From positions 2,480,001 to 2,544,000 of the forward strand of contig NZ_AP028067.1 in NCBI RefSeq assembly GCF_030297155.1: a DNA stretch of 64,000 nt, in the 5' to 3' direction. Positions within the stretch are counted from its first letter, which is position 1, and every line of letters begins with the position of its first letter. The notes under the pieces were generated by a model that was given only the letters and a program-made list of their open reading frames with translations, had not been told where the DNA came from and ran no database searches. This DNA comes from Vibrio sp. FE10 (GTDB lineage Bacteria > Pseudomonadota > Gammaproteobacteria > Enterobacterales > Vibrionaceae). Made by a program: the position numbers and the translations under genes. Below, in pieces: positions 1 through 12,172 of this stretch.

Positions 1-3000
1 CAGCAGGCAAATCGGAAACGCCCCACTCCATCGCAAATTTTTGACGAACCATTGGGTTATACACTTTCTGATAACCCGGTAGATTGTTTGGCAACGCGCC
101 CATGTCACATGCGCCCTGAACATTGGATTGACCACGCAATGGGTTGATACCACCACCTTCAATTCCAATGTTGCCGCACAAGAGTTGCAGGTTAGCAATC
201 GAGCGAACATTGTCGTGCCCTGTGGTGTGTTGCGTAATACCCATTGAGTAATACACAGCCGTGCGTTCTGCAGTGCCAATCAAACGCGCCATCGCGAAGA
301 TGTCTTCTGCTTTCACACCTGTCACCAATTCCACTTTGTCTAAGGAATAGCTTGGCGACATCACCTCTTGTAGCAGAGTATCAAAGCCATCAACTCGGTC
401 TTCAATATACTCTTGATCATACCAACCGTGTTTGATGATCTGTTGCATTACACCGTTGATCAACATTACGTCAGTACCCGGTCGGTGCGCTAAATAGAGT
501 TCCGCATGATCCGCAATATCGATCCTTTTTGGATCGGCGACAATAAGACGAGCACCACCATGTCTCACTGCTTGCTTGATGTGCGAACCAATAATTGGGT
601 GCGCCGAAGTGGTGTCTGACCCAATAATAAAGATCACATCTGAGTGCTTGATACTTGGAATATCATTGGTCATCGCTCCACTGCCCAAAGAAGCCTCTAA
701 ACCCGTTACCGTTGAAGCGTGACAAAGGCGAGCACAATGGTCGACGTTGTTGGTTCCAAGCTCACGGCGGATGAATTTTTGGAAAGCATAGTTGTCTTCG
801 TTGGTGGTTTTAGCCGAAGAGAAACCCGCTAGAGCATTGCTGCCAAAGCCTTGTTTAATCGCAGTAAATTTATCAGCGATCAATTTAATCGCTTCATCCC
901 AACTTGCGGGTTGTAGCCAGCCATCTTTGCGGATTAATGGTGTGGTTAGCCGCGCATCGCTGCCGACAAAGTCGAACCCAAATCGCCCTTTCACACACAA
1001 CATTCCCTCATTGACCGGAGAGTCCCCGCCCTCGATGTAGCGGATCTTGTTCTTTGCTTCATCAACATGCATGGTGAGCTTGCAACCCACCCCACAATAG
1101 GTGCAGATGGTGTCGACTTTCTTGAGTACGTCGGTATCGCCTTGCTTTTTGTCTCTCGCATCGACCATAGCGCCGGTTGGACACGCCTGAATACAAGATC
1201 CACATTGCACACAGTTAGAATCGCCCATTAAGGTTTTATCGGCGCCAAAGTTAGGACGACACTCAGGCCTTGACGCAGGCTTGCCATCTGATTGATTCAT
1301 GAAGCTTAAAACGCCATGTACATTTTGTTCGCGACACGCTTGGATACACTGGCCGCAACTGATGCAGCGATTGGCATCAAAAATGATGAATTCAGAACTG
1401 TCATCAACCGCAAATTTTTGTCTGGTTAAACCGACCTTAGTTTCTTCAGCGCGAATCGCTTGCCAACTGTCGTTAGAAGCCACATCGATTTTGTATTCTG
1501 GATGCGTTTGCGTAGCCTTGTATTCAGTCGAATAATCTCGCAGGTCGCAATCGGTATTAGCTTGGCAGCCACACTCTAAACATCTTGCCGCTTCAGCTAT
1601 CGCGTCGACATTATCAAAGCCAGTTTCTACTTCGTCAAAGCTTTGCTCGCGCTGCTCAGGGGTGAGTTCTGGCATGATCTTACGAGCCATTCGCTGTATC
1701 GATTTGTATTGCTCTGGATCAACGGCTTTTAGCTGCTTTTGCTTTCTTGAATTGAAGGGCTTCGCAGGGATCTGGTTCATGTCACCATTAAAGAATCGGT
1801 CGATCGCTTGCGCAGCAATTCGGCCATCCCCTACCGCTTCAACAGCGGTTGCTGGGCCACGTCGGAAATCGCCAATACTGAAGATATTGCCTGTTCCCGT
1901 GTGCATGGTTTGCGGATCAGCGTCAGCGGTATTCCAACGCGTTAGCGGGATTTCTAGTGACTCATTGTCCATAAAGCTAAGATCAGGCTTTTGCGACACG
2001 GCAGCAATCACAGTGTCGAAAGCCTCAACAAAAAACTCACCCGTCGGTTTCGGGCTTCGTCGACCCGATGCATCTGCAGGACCAAGTGCCATACGCTCTA
2101 ATCGGATTTCAGATACATGACCATTCTCATCAGCAATGTTTTCAGCTGGATTGGTCAAGAAGTGGAATTTGACGCCTTCGTGTTCGGCCTCTTCGATTTC
2201 GTAGTCTTCCGCCGGCATCTCATCTCGTGTTCGTCGATAAATTAGCGTGGTATCAGCACCATCACGAACTGCGGTTCGAGCGCAATCAATCGCGGTATTA
2301 CCACCACCAATGACAGCTACCTTTTTACCCGTGATGTATTGTTTATCGGTGACATAGTCTTTTAAGTAATCGACGCCAAGGTAACAACCGGCTAGATCAC
2401 TTCCGGTGTAATTCATTTCGACCGCTTGTGATGCACCAACCGCTAAACAAACTGCATCGAAGTCGTTGCTTAAATCAGACAATGTAAAATCAACGCCCAA
2501 CTTTTTGTCACACTCTACAGACATCCCGTTACGACACATCAGCTCGATTTCTTTGTCTAGAATCGACTTGGGTAAACGGTATTCAGGGATGCCGTAACGT
2601 AGCCAACCACCAGCCTTAGGCATCGATTCATACACACTGACATCGTAACCCTCATTCGACAGGTAATAGCCAGCGGTCAGGCCACCAGGCCCACTACCGA
2701 CAATCGCAATACTCTTACCTTTGTTAGGTTTCTTCGTCGGCATATAGCTTTCTTGAGCGGCTAAATCTGCGTCGGCAGCATGTCGTTTCAGTTGGCGAAT
2801 AGCAATAGAATCATCCACTAGGTTTCGGCGACATTCTGTTTCACAAAAGGCAGGGCAAACACGACCAATGGAAAGCGGCATCGGCAATGTCTGCTTAATT
2901 ACCTCGATGGCTTTAATATGGTCATTCTGAGCGATATGATGCAGGTAAGATTGAATATCAACACCAGCAGGACAAGCGGTTTGGCAAGGTGCTTCGCAGT

Positions 3001-3286
3001 CAGCGTAATGGTCTGTCATGATGCGATTCAACGCATCTTGTCGATGTGTTGTTAACTGTTTTGATTGAGTAGTGATATTCAATCCATTAGACACTTCCAG
3101 TTCACAAGAACGTGTCATCCCCACGCCATCCACTTCGACCACACACAGGTCGCACGGTACTTTATCCGCTGTTTTGTTCAAACCACATAACGATGGAATC
3201 TCTAAACCACATGTTTTTGCTGCCTCAAGAACAGTTTGTCCTTGTTCAACGATTCGAAATTTTCCATCAATGACGATTTGAATCAT
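1..3286 (-). CDS. Formate dehydrogenase alpha subunit fused to GltD-like oxidoreductase (C-terminus outside window)
   Basis: The reading frame opens at an ATG ending at 3286 and runs open to base 1 (1095 codons), so the C-terminus is missing. Domains in order: a NuoG-type 2Fe-2S ferredoxin (Cys34, Cys45, Cys48, Cys61); a GltD-like FAD/NAD(P) oxidoreductase (roughly residues 95-560) with two dinucleotide folds, VGSGPGG near 190 and VIGGGNTA near 325; 4Fe-4S ferredoxin motifs CISCGQC (about 645) and CVQCGSC (about 700); then CTYCGVGC (about 730), which opens the molybdopterin formate dehydrogenase domain. The metal-ligand position lies in RLCH and is a plain TGT cysteine (residue 855, bases 722-724), not selenocysteine. 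Family knowledge: oxidises formate to CO2 in the cytoplasm; here the electrons probably pass through the iron-sulfur chain to NAD(P) via the flavin domain (inference). No signal peptide. GGAAGG lies 5' of the start. Confidence 0.9.
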   Translation of the reverse strand, partial: MIQIVIDGKFRIVEQGQTVLEAAKTCGLEIPSLCGLNKTADKVPCDLCVVEVDGVGMTRSCELEVSNGLNITTQSKQLTTHRQDALNRIMTDHYADCEAPCQTACPAGVDIQSYLHHIAQNDHIKAIEVIKQTLPMPLSIGRVCPAFCETECRRNLVDDSIAIRQLKRHAADADLAAQESYMPTKKPNKGKSIAIVGSGPGGLTAGYYLSNEGYDVSVYESMPKAGGWLRYGIPEYRLPKSILDKEIELMCRNGMSVECDKKLGVDFTLSDLSNDFDAVCLAVGASQAVEMNYTGSDLAGCYLGVDYLKDYVTDKQYITGKKVAVIGGGNTAIDCARTAVRDGADTTLIYRRTRDEMPAEDYEIEEAEHEGVKFHFLTNPAENIADENGHVSEIRLERMALGPADASGRRSPKPTGEFFVEAFDTVIAAVSQKPDLSFMDNESLEIPLTRWNTADADPQTMHTGTGNIFSIGDFRRGPATAVEAVGDGRIAAQAIDRFFNGDMNQIPAKPFNSRKQKQLKAVDPEQYKSIQRMARKIMPELTPEQREQSFDEVETGFDNVDAIAEAARCLECGCQANTDCDLRDYSTEYKATQTHPEYKIDVASNDSWQAIRAEETKVGLTRQKFAVDDSSEFIIFDANRCISCGQCIQACREQNVHGVLSFMNQSDGKPASRPECRPNFGADKTLMGDSNCVQCGSCIQACPTGAMVDARDKKQGDTDVLKKVDTICTYCGVGCKLTMHVDEAKNKIRYIEGGDSPVNEGMLCVKGRFGFDFVGSDARLTTPLIRKDGWLQPASWDEAIKLIADKFTAIKQGFGSNALAGFSSAKTTNEDNYAFQKFIRRELGTNNVDHCARLCHASTVTGLEASLGSGAMTNDIPSIKHSDVIFIIGSDTTSAHPIIGSHIKQAVRHGGARLIVADPKRIDIADHAELYLAHRPGTDVMLINGVMQQIIKHGWYDQEYIEDRVDGFDTLLQEVMSPSYSLDKVELVTGVKAEDIFAMARLIGTAERTAVYYSMGITQHTTGHDNVRSIANLQLLCGNIGIEGGGINPLRGQSNVQGACDMGALPNNLPGYQKVYNPMVRQKFAMEWGVSDLPA

Positions 3287-3521
3287 AGCTTGTCTACCTT
3301 CCAGTTTGCGTAACAGTCACGCTCAAAAATAATGATTGGCACAGTAATGCAGTGACACCACTGCGATTCATTACCATACATTAATTGTGGCTTTGTGCGT
3401 GTGACCTCAAACAAGTTCCATTGATAATAACCATAAGGTATGAGTGGTCTTATCAGTGCGTAGAGGGGCTGAGTTAGGAATAGGGAATCAGCACAGCTTT
3501 AGATCGTCGGATTCAAGATAC
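3287..3521. other. Intergenic region upstream of the formate dehydrogenase gene
   Basis: About 235 bases between the start of the formate dehydrogenase gene and the mukB terminator. It must hold the promoter of the minus-strand dehydrogenase gene. I see no convincing FNR, CRP or NarL-type operator; the closest is a half-site TTGAT around 3420. Nothing else is recognisable. Confidence 0.4.
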
Positions 3522-3549
3522 AAAAAAGCCCCTAAAGATTAGGGGCTTT
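3522..3549 (-). terminator. Rho-independent terminator of mukB
   Basis: Stem AAAGCCCCTAA / TTAGGGGCTTT read on the minus strand, followed by a run of six T. It lies about 50 bases after the mukB stop codon. Confidence 0.85.
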
Positions 3550-3599
3550 GAATAAATATCAATTGAATCGTTTTCGAACTTATAGCTCAGCTATCAAAG

Positions 3600-6500
3600 T
3601 TATTGCTCAGTTTCTTCGATAAGCTCTTGCACCGGAGATGCAGGTTTGTTTTGAGCAAAACCTCTTAGGCCAACAACGTGTACATGTTCGTGGTCTTTAA
3701 ATACCTTACGAACCAGTTTGTAGGTTGTACCTTTTTCTGGGCTAATGTTCTCTGGCGCAGCAATCAGAAGCTGCATGCCTAAACGGTCACACAGTTCAAA
3801 CAGCGTAGAGATTGACTTAGAATCCAGACGTGCTGCTTCATCAAGGAACAACAAACGACATGGAACGATGTCTTTACTACGAAGTCGACGAGACTCCTCT
3901 TCCCAGCTCTGAATAACCATCAATAGGATTGACTGACCCGTACCGATCGCTTCACCCGTAGACAGTGCGCCCGATTCCGCTTGTAACCAACCATCTGAAC
4001 CACGGTTAACTTCAACACTCAGCTCTAGGTAGTTACGGTAATCCAGTAACTCTTCACCAAGAACTTGTGGAGAACGTTGACCCATATCGATATGTGGATT
4101 CACACGTTGGAACAGTTTCGCCATCGCTTCAGAGAAGGTAAAGCGCGTTGATTCGAACAAGTCTTTATGCTGCTCTTGTTGAGTCGCTAGACCTGATAGC
4201 AAGATCTCGTGGCTTTCACGAATCTTAACGTTCAGACGCACGCCCTTAACCTGACCAAAGTAGATGTTCGACAGACCTTGGTTGAGCATACGAATACGGT
4301 TCTGCTCACGCTGAATCGTTTTCTTGATGATGCTTGCTACCGATTCAGAGCTGATCGCTAAGCGGTTTTCACGCTGCGTCAGTTCTTCTGTTAGACGAGC
4401 AAGTTCAACTTCCATCTCTTCGATTGCTTCAACCGGATCATCCGTATGAATGATGTCTTGGCGAATACGCTCACGAAGGTGTTGGTAAACCGCAATGTAG
4501 AACAGAACTTTACGCTCTGGATGCGCGTTGTCTTCAGATAGACGCAGCGAATCACGCAGGTCTTCATTGTCAGACACAGCCAAACGCAGTGCACCCAATG
4601 ACTTATCCGACATAGAGCGAAGCTCGCCTGCCGTTAGATAAGCCAGTTCACGCTTATGCAGACGACGTTCAACATCATTCTCACGTGCTAAACGAAGTAC
4701 TGAACACCAACCCGCTTTCGCTGCGACAACGAAGGTACGAAGCTCGGTGTACTCTTTCTGTACTTTCTTAAGACGCTTAGTCAGTGCTTTCATCTCAAGT
4801 TCAGTTGACGTAATGGTACGCTCGTATTCACTCTTACGACCACGTGAAGTATGCAAACGCTCATGCAGTTCGTCACGACGATGTACAGCACGTTCTTCAG
4901 CGCCTTCATCAGCATTTACGCCAAACTCTTGAAGCTCTTGTTTGAACTCTTGAACCGTTTCTTGTTTCGCTTGATGTGAGCTCTTCAGTGCTGCCAATAC
5001 TTGGTTGTACTGGTTCATCTGTTCACGAGATTGCTTCAAGCTATCACGGCCTTTGGTTCTTGCTTGTTCTGCTTGCACCAACTTCGCTTTCAATTGCTCG
5101 CTCAGTTCGCTGCTCTTGTTAAGCAGGTCTACAGAGTCTGCATAAGCAAAGTAGTGACGACGTTCAATTAAGTCAGAAAGAGCAAACACTTTGCCTTTCA
5201 AGCTTTGTAGAGCTTGGTCTGCGTGTTGGTATTGCGCTTCTAGTGCCTCGAACTGTTCTGGGTCAGCATCGAGTGCTGAAACGATCTGCTCTAGCGAAGC
5301 CAGTGCTTTACCGTGGTTGTTCAGGTACGACTTAGCTTCACTCAAGCGCTCGAGTTGCGCTTCCAATTCAGCAAGACGTTCAACCAATGTTTCGTCTTCT
5401 AAAATACGAACCATTGGCGCTAATTTGTCTAGTGCACCGATTGCCTGCTTGCTTTGTAGAAGCTGGCTGCGTTGCTGTTGTTCTTTAGAGTCTAGCTCTG
5501 CCAGAGAACGAACAATTTGGTTACGCTTATCGCGAATAGACACTAGTGCCTGCTCTGGATCAGCGTTAAACGCAACGTGTAGATGTTTAGCAACAAAGCT
5601 ATTGAACGCTTGGTATAGGCGATTCAGTTTCTGCGAATCAAACGCAGCTTTCGCGTGGTTCTCAACAACCACATCACGCTCTTCACGCAATTTCTCTAAA
5701 CGTTGCTCACGAGCCGCACGTCCAAACAGAGGGATCTCAGGGAAACGAGAATAACGCATCTGGCGATCGTTCAGCTGAACACACACCGCGCCTTCGAGCT
5801 CGTCAGCATTGAATGAACTGTCATCAAACGCATCGACATCGCCTTCAAGGATGTAAAGGTCGTCTGGGCAATCTTCAAGATCCACCAGCTTCTCTTTAAT
5901 ACCGTCAAGATCAGACACAACAATCGCGTGACGCGCTGGGCCATACATCGCACTGAAATACGGTGCATCGCCAATGGTGATGTCGTCGTAGATCTCAGAA
6001 AGCAGCACGCCACCCAGAGTATCCGCTAGGCCTTTCAAACGAGGATCATTAGAACCGCCCGGTGAGGCTAAGCGCTCAATCTCTTGTTCAAGTTGCGCAC
6101 GACGAGTCGCCAATTGATCTTTCGCGACCGCTTGAGATTTCTCATCTTCCAGCACTTGCTGCATTTGAGTCATCACCGCTTGGCTATCTTCTAGCTCTGC
6201 GTCTGTTTGATCCCTTAATGTCTCAAGTGCATCGTTGGCAGTGATCCATGCTGGAGCAATTGACTCCAGTTTTTGAATCTCTTGATCGTGATTTTGTTGA
6301 ACACGACGTTGCTCACTCTTCGCTTCACGCAGTTCTTCTTGAGCGTACTCAAGCGATTCGATCTGCATAGCATGACGCTCGCGTTCTTCATCAAAGATCG
6401 CTTCATCGGTGAGTAATACGTTGTGTTGCTTTTGGTATTCGGTCGCTAGCTCTTTAGCTTGACGTTGCTGCGCTACATCACGAGCCATATCGCGGTGCTG

Positions 6501-8060
6501 TGCACGCCACTGCTGTTCGTTTTCAACAACGTGTTTTGCGTTACGGCCTTTCTCTAACGCTTGTTTAGCGCTGTGAGAAGCGTCTTTACGCTCTACGTCG
6601 CCAACAATGCTCTTAACAAGAGAAAGCGCTTTGTCGAACTGCGCAGAGGCAGCAGAAGACATGTCTAGCTTATGTTTAGTCGACAGTAGCGTTTGAGTGC
6701 TTGATTCTTCTTGTGCTTTTAGCTCAGAAACCAAAGTTAATGCGCTTTCTGCGGTAATCGATTCATCACCGAGTAGCTGCTTGGTTTTCTCTAACGCTTG
6801 AACCGCTTGCTGATATTGCAATGCACGAGTCTGTTGAACATCCAACGCTTGTTGGTAGTCAGCAAGCTGAGTTTTCAGGCTATCCACTTCTTCTTCAGTA
6901 ATAGTTGCCTGCTCTTCCGCTAGAAGTACTCGTTCTTGAGCTTCTTCAACCACCATCATCTGTTCTTCTAGACGCTCATTAAGCTCTTCTAGATCTTCGC
7001 TGTAGCGAGCAATTTTCTCTTGCTGGCGAAGTGCAGTTTGAACCAACTGAAGATGATCCGAAGCCGCTTGATAATCTTGCTCAAGTGCAGATTCTTGATC
7101 AACCAACTGCTCCAACTCTTCTTGAACACGATTCAACAGGTTGTTTTGATTAAGCAAAGTCTCACGTGAACCAAACAATTCACCACGGAACTTCATGGTT
7201 TGATCAAGCTTATTACGGCGATCATTCGCATGGCGCATGTAGTCTGCTGCCACGTAATTGGTCGATTCGGTGATCAAGTGCTTGAACAAGTCACGATCCG
7301 ACTGAGTCGTTTTGATCGCTTCGAGTGTCATGCGGTTTTCGCGAAGTGCTGATTCCATATCTTGGAATGCTTTCTTCACACCACCATTTTGTGGCAGAAG
7401 GTAATCACGCAGTGAACGCGTAATCGCACTTGAAATACCACCATAAAGTGATGCTTCAATCAGGCGGTAGAATTTAGAACGGTCGCTGCTGTTACGCAGT
7501 TTCTTCGGCACCACACCGTACTCAAACATTTGAGCGTGATAATCAACAATCGAAGAGAAGGCTTTAAAGTGCGCGCCTTCGTATTGTGCAACCGCCGCTT
7601 TTACATCGTTTAACTGACATACGCGAGCATGGCTGTCTGAAACGTTCTGAATCAAAACATCCGTTGGTTTGACATGGCTTGGAAGGCCTTGGATAACAAA
7701 CGGTTTGATGTCTACTTTCTTATCACGCCCCGCAACTTGCTGCAGTTTTACCGCAAACAATAGGCGTTGGTTACGCGAGTTCACAACATCTAACGCGGCA
7801 TAACATGCGCCAGGCTGAAGCTTACCGTAAAGGCCTTTATCACGAGATGACTGTGAGCTGCCTGCTTCCGTTGTATTACGGAAGTGCAGAAGGCTTTGGT
7901 CAGGAATTAGCGCCGTGATGAATGCCGCCATTGTGGTCGACTTACCCGCACCGTTACCGCCAGAAAGCGTTGTAACCAATCCATCGATATCAAAGGTACG
8001 CGCAAAGAAGCCGTTCCAGTTGATCATGGTTAATGATTGATACTTACCTCTTTCAATCAT
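3600..8060 (-). CDS. mukB: Chromosome partition protein MukB (SMC-like condensin ATPase)
   Basis: 1486 residues, the usual length for MukB. The N-terminal head carries the Walker A motif GGNGAGKST (residues 34-42). Long coiled-coil arms fill the middle, rich in Glu, Gln, Leu and Ala, and are broken by a hinge around residues 665-780. The C-terminal head has the ABC signature around [12 protein letters not shown] and the Walker [12 protein letters not shown] (about 1403-1413). Family knowledge: the dimer binds DNA and, with MukE and MukF, forms the MukBEF condensin that organises the chromosome and acts with topoisomerase IV. Its ATG overlaps the mukE stop by four bases (ATGA), showing translational coupling. 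A strong terminator follows, so it is the last gene of the mukFEB operon. Confidence 0.98.
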   Translation of the reverse strand: MIERGKYQSLTMINWNGFFARTFDIDGLVTTLSGGNGAGKSTTMAAFITALIPDQSLLHFRNTTEAGSSQSSRDKGLYGKLQPGACYAALDVVNSRNQRLLFAVKLQQVAGRDKKVDIKPFVIQGLPSHVKPTDVLIQNVSDSHARVCQLNDVKAAVAQYEGAHFKAFSSIVDYHAQMFEYGVVPKKLRNSSDRSKFYRLIEASLYGGISSAITRSLRDYLLPQNGGVKKAFQDMESALRENRMTLEAIKTTQSDRDLFKHLITESTNYVAADYMRHANDRRNKLDQTMKFRGELFGSRETLLNQNNLLNRVQEELEQLVDQESALEQDYQAASDHLQLVQTALRQQEKIARYSEDLEELNERLEEQMMVVEEAQERVLLAEEQATITEEEVDSLKTQLADYQQALDVQQTRALQYQQAVQALEKTKQLLGDESITAESALTLVSELKAQEESSTQTLLSTKHKLDMSSAASAQFDKALSLVKSIVGDVERKDASHSAKQALEKGRNAKHVVENEQQWRAQHRDMARDVAQQRQAKELATEYQKQHNVLLTDEAIFDEERERHAMQIESLEYAQEELREAKSEQRRVQQNHDQEIQKLESIAPAWITANDALETLRDQTDAELEDSQAVMTQMQQVLEDEKSQAVAKDQLATRRAQLEQEIERLASPGGSNDPRLKGLADTLGGVLLSEIYDDITIGDAPYFSAMYGPARHAIVVSDLDGIKEKLVDLEDCPDDLYILEGDVDAFDDSSFNADELEGAVCVQLNDRQMRYSRFPEIPLFGRAAREQRLEKLREERDVVVENHAKAAFDSQKLNRLYQAFNSFVAKHLHVAFNADPEQALVSIRDKRNQIVRSLAELDSKEQQQRSQLLQSKQAIGALDKLAPMVRILEDETLVERLAELEAQLERLSEAKSYLNNHGKALASLEQIVSALDADPEQFEALEAQYQHADQALQSLKGKVFALSDLIERRHYFAYADSVDLLNKSSELSEQLKAKLVQAEQARTKGRDSLKQSREQMNQYNQVLAALKSSHQAKQETVQEFKQELQEFGVNADEGAEERAVHRRDELHERLHTSRGRKSEYERTITSTELEMKALTKRLKKVQKEYTELRTFVVAAKAGWCSVLRLARENDVERRLHKRELAYLTAGELRSMSDKSLGALRLAVSDNEDLRDSLRLSEDNAHPERKVLFYIAVYQHLRERIRQDIIHTDDPVEAIEEMEVELARLTEELTQRENRLAISSESVASIIKKTIQREQNRIRMLNQGLSNIYFGQVKGVRLNVKIRESHEILLSGLATQQEQHKDLFESTRFTFSEAMAKLFQRVNPHIDMGQRSPQVLGEELLDYRNYLELSVEVNRGSDGWLQAESGALSTGEAIGTGQSILLMVIQSWEEESRRLRSKDIVPCRLLFLDEAARLDSKSISTLFELCDRLGMQLLIAAPENISPEKGTTYKLVRKVFKDHEHVHVVGLRGFAQNKPASPVQELIEETEQ

Positions 8061-8857
8061 GCATCACCTTCTACTTTGTTCTGTTCGCCAAGGTTTGATT
8101 CGTCATCAAAGTCGGCTTGATCGTTAAAAATGTCTTGCTGACCGTTTTCGTCTACATCTAGTTCCGATACAGCTTCCGCTTGTTCTTCATTTAGCAAGCT
8201 GCCTTGGTTAGGCTCTTGGGTATGAACCACAGCTTCACCATCACGGATAAGACGTAACTGAGCCTCTTTCATGTCGTCGCCAACACGAACATCAGCACCA
8301 AAACGGAATACCGCTTCACTGATTCGGAACTTGCCCGTTTCACCAATCGCAATCAGCATGCCGATACGACGTAAACGACGTAAAGATGTGCGTACTTTTT
8401 CAAAGAGCTTTTCTTTATCCAAGTCAGAACCAGAAGCTCGGTTCGTCGCCAGTTTCATGAGTTTTTTCTCATCCGCTAGCGAAATCAGTTCATCAAATAG
8501 CTCTTGATTGGTAAAGATACCTTCGTGAGCTAAACGCTCTGGGCTTAGGTATAAGAAACACAATACCTTGCCAACGAGCATATCGAGCTCAGACAAAACA
8601 CTTCGACCAATCAAAGACGTAGAACGCGGGCGCAGATAGAAGAAACCTTCAGGCGCTTTCACCAGTTCCGTGTTGTAGCGTTGGTAAAAATGCTGAAGTT
8701 CCACTTCGAAATCAGAAAGCAACGCGTGGTTGTCTAGGTCTTCTGTTGAAACATGCTTACCTGAACGCAGCATGCTATCTAGCGCAGGGAACAACGGGTT
8801 CGCTATCGCTTTTACCAGTTTCTCTGGCATGTAATCATCAGTACTTGTTAATGACAT
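8057..8857 (-). CDS. mukE: Chromosome partition protein MukE
   Basis: I place the start at the ATG at 8857 (266 residues, [14 protein letters not shown]...). A GTG at 8875 would add six residues, but AAAGGTAC lies at ribosome-binding distance from the 8857 ATG and homologous MukE proteins begin near here. The winged-helix core is well conserved ([22 protein letters not shown], [17 protein letters not shown]). MukE bridges MukF and the MukB heads. The C-terminal ~55 residues are rich in Asp, Glu, Asn and Gln and longer than in E. coli MukE (about 234 residues); this tail looks disordered. The gene overlaps mukF by 20 bases and mukB by four. Confidence 0.97.
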   Translation of the reverse strand: MSLTSTDDYMPEKLVKAIANPLFPALDSMLRSGKHVSTEDLDNHALLSDFEVELQHFYQRYNTELVKAPEGFFYLRPRSTSLIGRSVLSELDMLVGKVLCFLYLSPERLAHEGIFTNQELFDELISLADEKKLMKLATNRASGSDLDKEKLFEKVRTSLRRLRRIGMLIAIGETGKFRISEAVFRFGADVRVGDDMKEAQLRLIRDGEAVVHTQEPNQGSLLNEEQAEAVSELDVDENGQQDIFNDQADFDDESNLGEQNKVEGDA

Positions 8858-10175
8858 TTGCTTGTACCTTTGCACCGAAATCGTTGATTGCCTGCCAATC
8901 TGGCTGAATAGCCTGATAGTCAGACGCTGAGTAACCTAAGCGCACGGCTTGGTCGACAACAATTCTGGCTAAATCAAAATGGTGTGTGCGAGGGTGTGCT
9001 GCGAGGTAATCGCGTAGCACAAGACCAAGATCAATTGGCGCACCTTGCTGTTTGTGAGCTTTTAACATCTCTGCAATTCGGTCTGAAAGCAGGTCGTTCA
9101 CTTGCTCGAATTCTTCGTACTCTACTTCCATCGGTGCTTGCCCCATCACTTCGTCATCACGAAGCATCAAGGCTTCATCACGAAGATCGGTCAGCTTTTC
9201 AGCATCGGCATAAGTCAGTAACCAAGGCGCATCAAAGTAGTCGGTAACCGACTGACGCAAGCGTTGGCTAAAGGCACGGTTTTTATCCATATCAATCGCG
9301 GTACGGATAAATTTATGTACGTGGCGGTCATAACCGATCCATAAGTCGATCGCCTGTTGGCCCCAACTTGTGATTCGATCGAGTTTCATTTGCAAACCAA
9401 ACAAGGTTTCGCCTACGAACTCGAGTTCATCATCACCGTACACAATTTCTTGAATATCGAGGATCTGGGTTTGCAGTTCGTCACCGGCCGCTTGCAAGGT
9501 ATCTTGCAATTCTTTTAGCGTGGCTGAGGTTTCCGATAGCAAAGACTCACAGTTATTGATCGCTTCTCGCCAATCCTTATTAAGAAGATCGGCGATTTGC
9601 TGTTTGACGGTTTGTTGCTGCTCGTCCATTACACGCTGGTTTAAATCGATCTGATCGAAGATCTCACCCACTGAATATTTCAAAACGCCATAAACGTTCT
9701 TTTGCCAGTGACCAGGTGTTCCGCCTTTTTGCGCAGCTTCAATCGCTTTAGCCATCTCATCTGCAACCATCGAAAGTTGAATCGACAGTTTTAACTTAGA
9801 GAATTGACGGTGACGTAAGTAATAATCTGAAATTCCGATCGCAAGTGGAGAAAGACGGTAGATACTTGCACCGTCGGTGATCTCACTAGTAAAACGACTG
9901 ATCAGTTTTTGTTTAACCAATTCGTTGATAGCGTTGTTTGCACGGAATGCAGACGCTTCACCGGTATCTTCAAACAGACGAGTGACAATGGTAAATGCAT
10001 CGTGCAATTCACCTTCACCTAGCTCTTCATCGAACCTTTCATTGCTTAGCACTGCGATAGCAATCAAAAATGCTAAGCGCTCTGGCGGCAAGTTTAATGA
10101 AAAGTCATGCTGCTTGACCCAGCCTACCAACTCATCAATTGGCTGCTCTTCGGCAGTTTGAGTCATTTCACTCAT
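8838..10175 (-). CDS. mukF: Chromosome partition protein MukF (kleisin)
   Basis: 445 residues, close to the 440 of E. coli MukF. Family knowledge: the N-terminal winged-helix domain dimerises, the central helical region binds MukE, and the C-terminal winged helix binds the MukB head, closing the condensin ring. Recognisable stretches include the N-terminal [13 protein letters not shown], the central [20 protein letters not shown] helix and the C-terminal [16 protein letters not shown]. The ATG at 10175 is preceded by AGGAACC. First gene of the mukFEB set; 125 bases separate it from cmoM, so it may have its own promoter as well as read-through from cmoM. Confidence 0.97.
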   Translation of the reverse strand: MSEMTQTAEEQPIDELVGWVKQHDFSLNLPPERLAFLIAIAVLSNERFDEELGEGELHDAFTIVTRLFEDTGEASAFRANNAINELVKQKLISRFTSEITDGASIYRLSPLAIGISDYYLRHRQFSKLKLSIQLSMVADEMAKAIEAAQKGGTPGHWQKNVYGVLKYSVGEIFDQIDLNQRVMDEQQQTVKQQIADLLNKDWREAINNCESLLSETSATLKELQDTLQAAGDELQTQILDIQEIVYGDDELEFVGETLFGLQMKLDRITSWGQQAIDLWIGYDRHVHKFIRTAIDMDKNRAFSQRLRQSVTDYFDAPWLLTYADAEKLTDLRDEALMLRDDEVMGQAPMEVEYEEFEQVNDLLSDRIAEMLKAHKQQGAPIDLGLVLRDYLAAHPRTHHFDLARIVVDQAVRLGYSASDYQAIQPDWQAINDFGAKVQANVINKY

Positions 10176-10300
10176 TGTGGTTCCTGTTACTGTTTTTCGT
10201 AATATCGAACGTGTTAGATATTACGCCTATTTCTTTATGACGCGGGCTTCTTACGATTGCATAGCGCATGTTGTGGCTTCTTTTACCACATTCACCGCTG

Positions 10301-11086
10301 TTATTGCGCAGGTTTTTGAGCCCAAACGTGAATATAACGGCCTAGCGACAGATATGGCTCTTGGCGGCATAGCTGTTTTTCTAGTTCCAATACATCTTCA
10401 AATTGGTAATCGCCCATGTACTCCATATTACCTATGTAGTCACTGAAGGAGCGAATGCCTGATTTACCACAGATTTCTAGACCAGCGTCTTCTATCCATT
10501 GATAAACCTCTTCTGGCTTCAAGCCTTTTTGTGGTTGCAGCTTAAACCGTTTTCGATGTGGCATCCCATTCAATACATGAGGAATGTTGCCACAAATCAC
10601 ATTTTTCAGGACTAATCCGTGGTGGTTGTAAAACATTATCGAGGCGACGCCACCGGGTTTGACTTGTTCCAGTAATAAATCAAGCGCCTCTTTGGGATCT
10701 GCGAGCCATTCCATTACGGCATGAAACATCACAAAATCGACTTTCTCATCGAGATGTTCTGCTACTTTCTGTACCGGAGAATGAATAAACCGATACTGCT
10801 CTAACAAACCCGCTTCGCTGATACTTTCTTCTGCAAGCTTAAGCATCTCAGAAGAGAGATCACACAGAGAAACGTTATGCCCTAACGCCGCAATTTTTTG
10901 CGACATCTGTGCAAGACCGCCTCCGGCATCAAGAACATGTAGAGGTAAAGCTGATTGCTCAAATTTGCTCAAAGCTTGTTCTAAATCTTCCCATACGATG
11001 ATCTGACGGATCTCTCCTTTGTCAGAGCCGTAAATATTTTTTGCAAATTTGTGGGCAATATCGTCGAAATTACGGTCTTCAGTCAC
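10301..11086 (-). CDS. cmoM: tRNA 5-carboxymethoxyuridine methyltransferase CmoM (SmtA)
   Basis: 261 residues, class I SAM-dependent methyltransferase. The N-terminus TEDRNFDDIAHKFAKNIYGS matches the CmoM family; motif I is VLDAGGGLAQMS (about residues 46-57) and motif II-like FVMFHAVMEWLADP lies near 110. Family knowledge: CmoM methylates 5-carboxymethoxyuridine at the wobble position of certain tRNAs, using SAM. The start codon is GTG at 11086, which gives the conserved N-terminus. It sits upstream of mukFEB on the same strand, as in E. coli, and is divergent from elyC. Confidence 0.93.
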   Translation of the reverse strand: MTEDRNFDDIAHKFAKNIYGSDKGEIRQIIVWEDLEQALSKFEQSALPLHVLDAGGGLAQMSQKIAALGHNVSLCDLSSEMLKLAEESISEAGLLEQYRFIHSPVQKVAEHLDEKVDFVMFHAVMEWLADPKEALDLLLEQVKPGGVASIMFYNHHGLVLKNVICGNIPHVLNGMPHRKRFKLQPQKGLKPEEVYQWIEDAGLEICGKSGIRSFSDYIGNMEYMGDYQFEDVLELEKQLCRQEPYLSLGRYIHVWAQKPAQ

Positions 11087-11201
11087 GGCTACTTGAGTTA
11101 TTATGTCCTATCGTGCCTGCTATTCTGTCACAGGAATTTCAGGAATAAAGAGGCGATGTCTCTTTTTACTACTAAGTGATGTTTTTTCGGACTATTCGGA
11201 T

Positions 11202-12053
11202 ATGTTTGAGCTGAAAAAAGTAGTGTCTTCGCTATTGATGCCACTGCCAGCAATGTTAATTCTCGCTTTTCTGGGTTTAGCCCTAGTGATGTTTACTACC
11301 AAAAGGAAGACTGGTTGCCTAATTACCCTTTCAGCCCTCTGTGGTATTTTCCTAATCGCTTTCCAACCAGTTTCTAGTCAACTTTTAATGCCAATGGAAA
11401 GGCAACACACCGCATTTTTACCCGTAGACGACACCATCGACTACGTTATGGTTCTAGGAAGTGGTCACGTCGTCGATGACCAAATCCCACCAACCTCAGA
11501 ACTTAGCCGCACAGGATTAATGCGTTTAAGCGAAGGCATTCGTATTCTACGCCTTTACCCTGGTGCAAAACTCATTTTGTCTGGCTACGGTGCAGGCACT
11601 GAAGTGAGCAACGCAAGAATGATGGCCAAAGTAGCGTTAGCATTGGGCGTAGCAAAACCTGACATCATTCTGCTTGAAACCGCTAAAGACACGTGGGAAG
11701 AAGCGCGCCAAGCGGCCGCATTCGTTAAAAATAAAAAGATGGTGTTAGTAACATCGGCGAGCCACATGACTCGCGCCCTGAATGAGTTCCATGCGGCAGG
11801 CATGAAGCCATTACCCGCACCAACTAACTACCTTGCACAAGAAGGCATTGTTGAACCTTGGAATAAGTACATGCCTAAAGCGCTCTATCTTGAACAGACA
11901 GAACGTTACTGGCACGAAACGATGGGATTGGTTTGGCAGAGCCTACGTGATTGGCTAGACACTAGTAATGACAATATCGAAGAACCTGTCGTTATCCCTG
12001 AACCTTCTATTTTAGAAGAAGACGATGGTGTAGCTTCTGCAGCGCAGTCTTAA
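11202..12053 (+). CDS. elyC: Envelope biogenesis factor ElyC (YdcF/DUF218 family)
   Basis: 283 residues from the ATG at 11202 (MFELKKVVSSLLMPLP), the start that matches the family; an in-frame extension back to 11103 adds an unlikely, non-hydrophobic lead. Two N-terminal membrane helices (about residues 10-30 and 37-55) are followed by a periplasmic DUF218 domain: YVMVLGSGHVVDD, LILSGYGAG, LLETAKDTWEEA, LVTSASHMTRAL. Family knowledge: ElyC supports peptidoglycan precursor and envelope biogenesis at low temperature in E. coli. Divergent neighbour of cmoM, as in E. coli (ycbC/smtA). A short hairpin with five T (11147-11167) lies in the leader and could weakly attenuate it. The C-terminal tail is acidic. 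Confidence 0.9.
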   Translation: MFELKKVVSSLLMPLPAMLILAFLGLALVMFTTKRKTGCLITLSALCGIFLIAFQPVSSQLLMPMERQHTAFLPVDDTIDYVMVLGSGHVVDDQIPPTSELSRTGLMRLSEGIRILRLYPGAKLILSGYGAGTEVSNARMMAKVALALGVAKPDIILLETAKDTWEEARQAAAFVKNKKMVLVTSASHMTRALNEFHAAGMKPLPAPTNYLAQEGIVEPWNKYMPKALYLEQTERYWHETMGLVWQSLRDWLDTSNDNIEEPVVIPEPSILEEDDGVASAAQS

Positions 12054-12136
12054 TGAGAGTTATTGATTTCAAATAGCTGCTTTAGTGTCACTGCTTTCAC
12101 GTAACGGCTTTCGAGTTACTCATGAATCGTCAAGAA

Positions 12137-12157
12137 AGCTATAAGCTATAAGCTATA
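12137..12157. repeat. Three tandem copies of AGCTATA
   Basis: A 7-bp unit, AGCTATA, is repeated exactly three times just before the terminator shared by elyC and torR. Non-coding. Confidence 0.8.
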
Positions 12158-12172
12158 AAATGAAACGCAAAT

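Noticed and set aside
722..724. Selenocysteine in the formate dehydrogenase
   Set aside because: The ligand codon is TGT (Cys), not TGA; no need for a SECIS element.
5191..5754. Long plus-strand open frame inside mukB
   Set aside because: It is a complementary-strand shadow of the coiled-coil coding sequence, rich in Ser/Arg/Ala, with no ribosome binding site or homology that I recognise.
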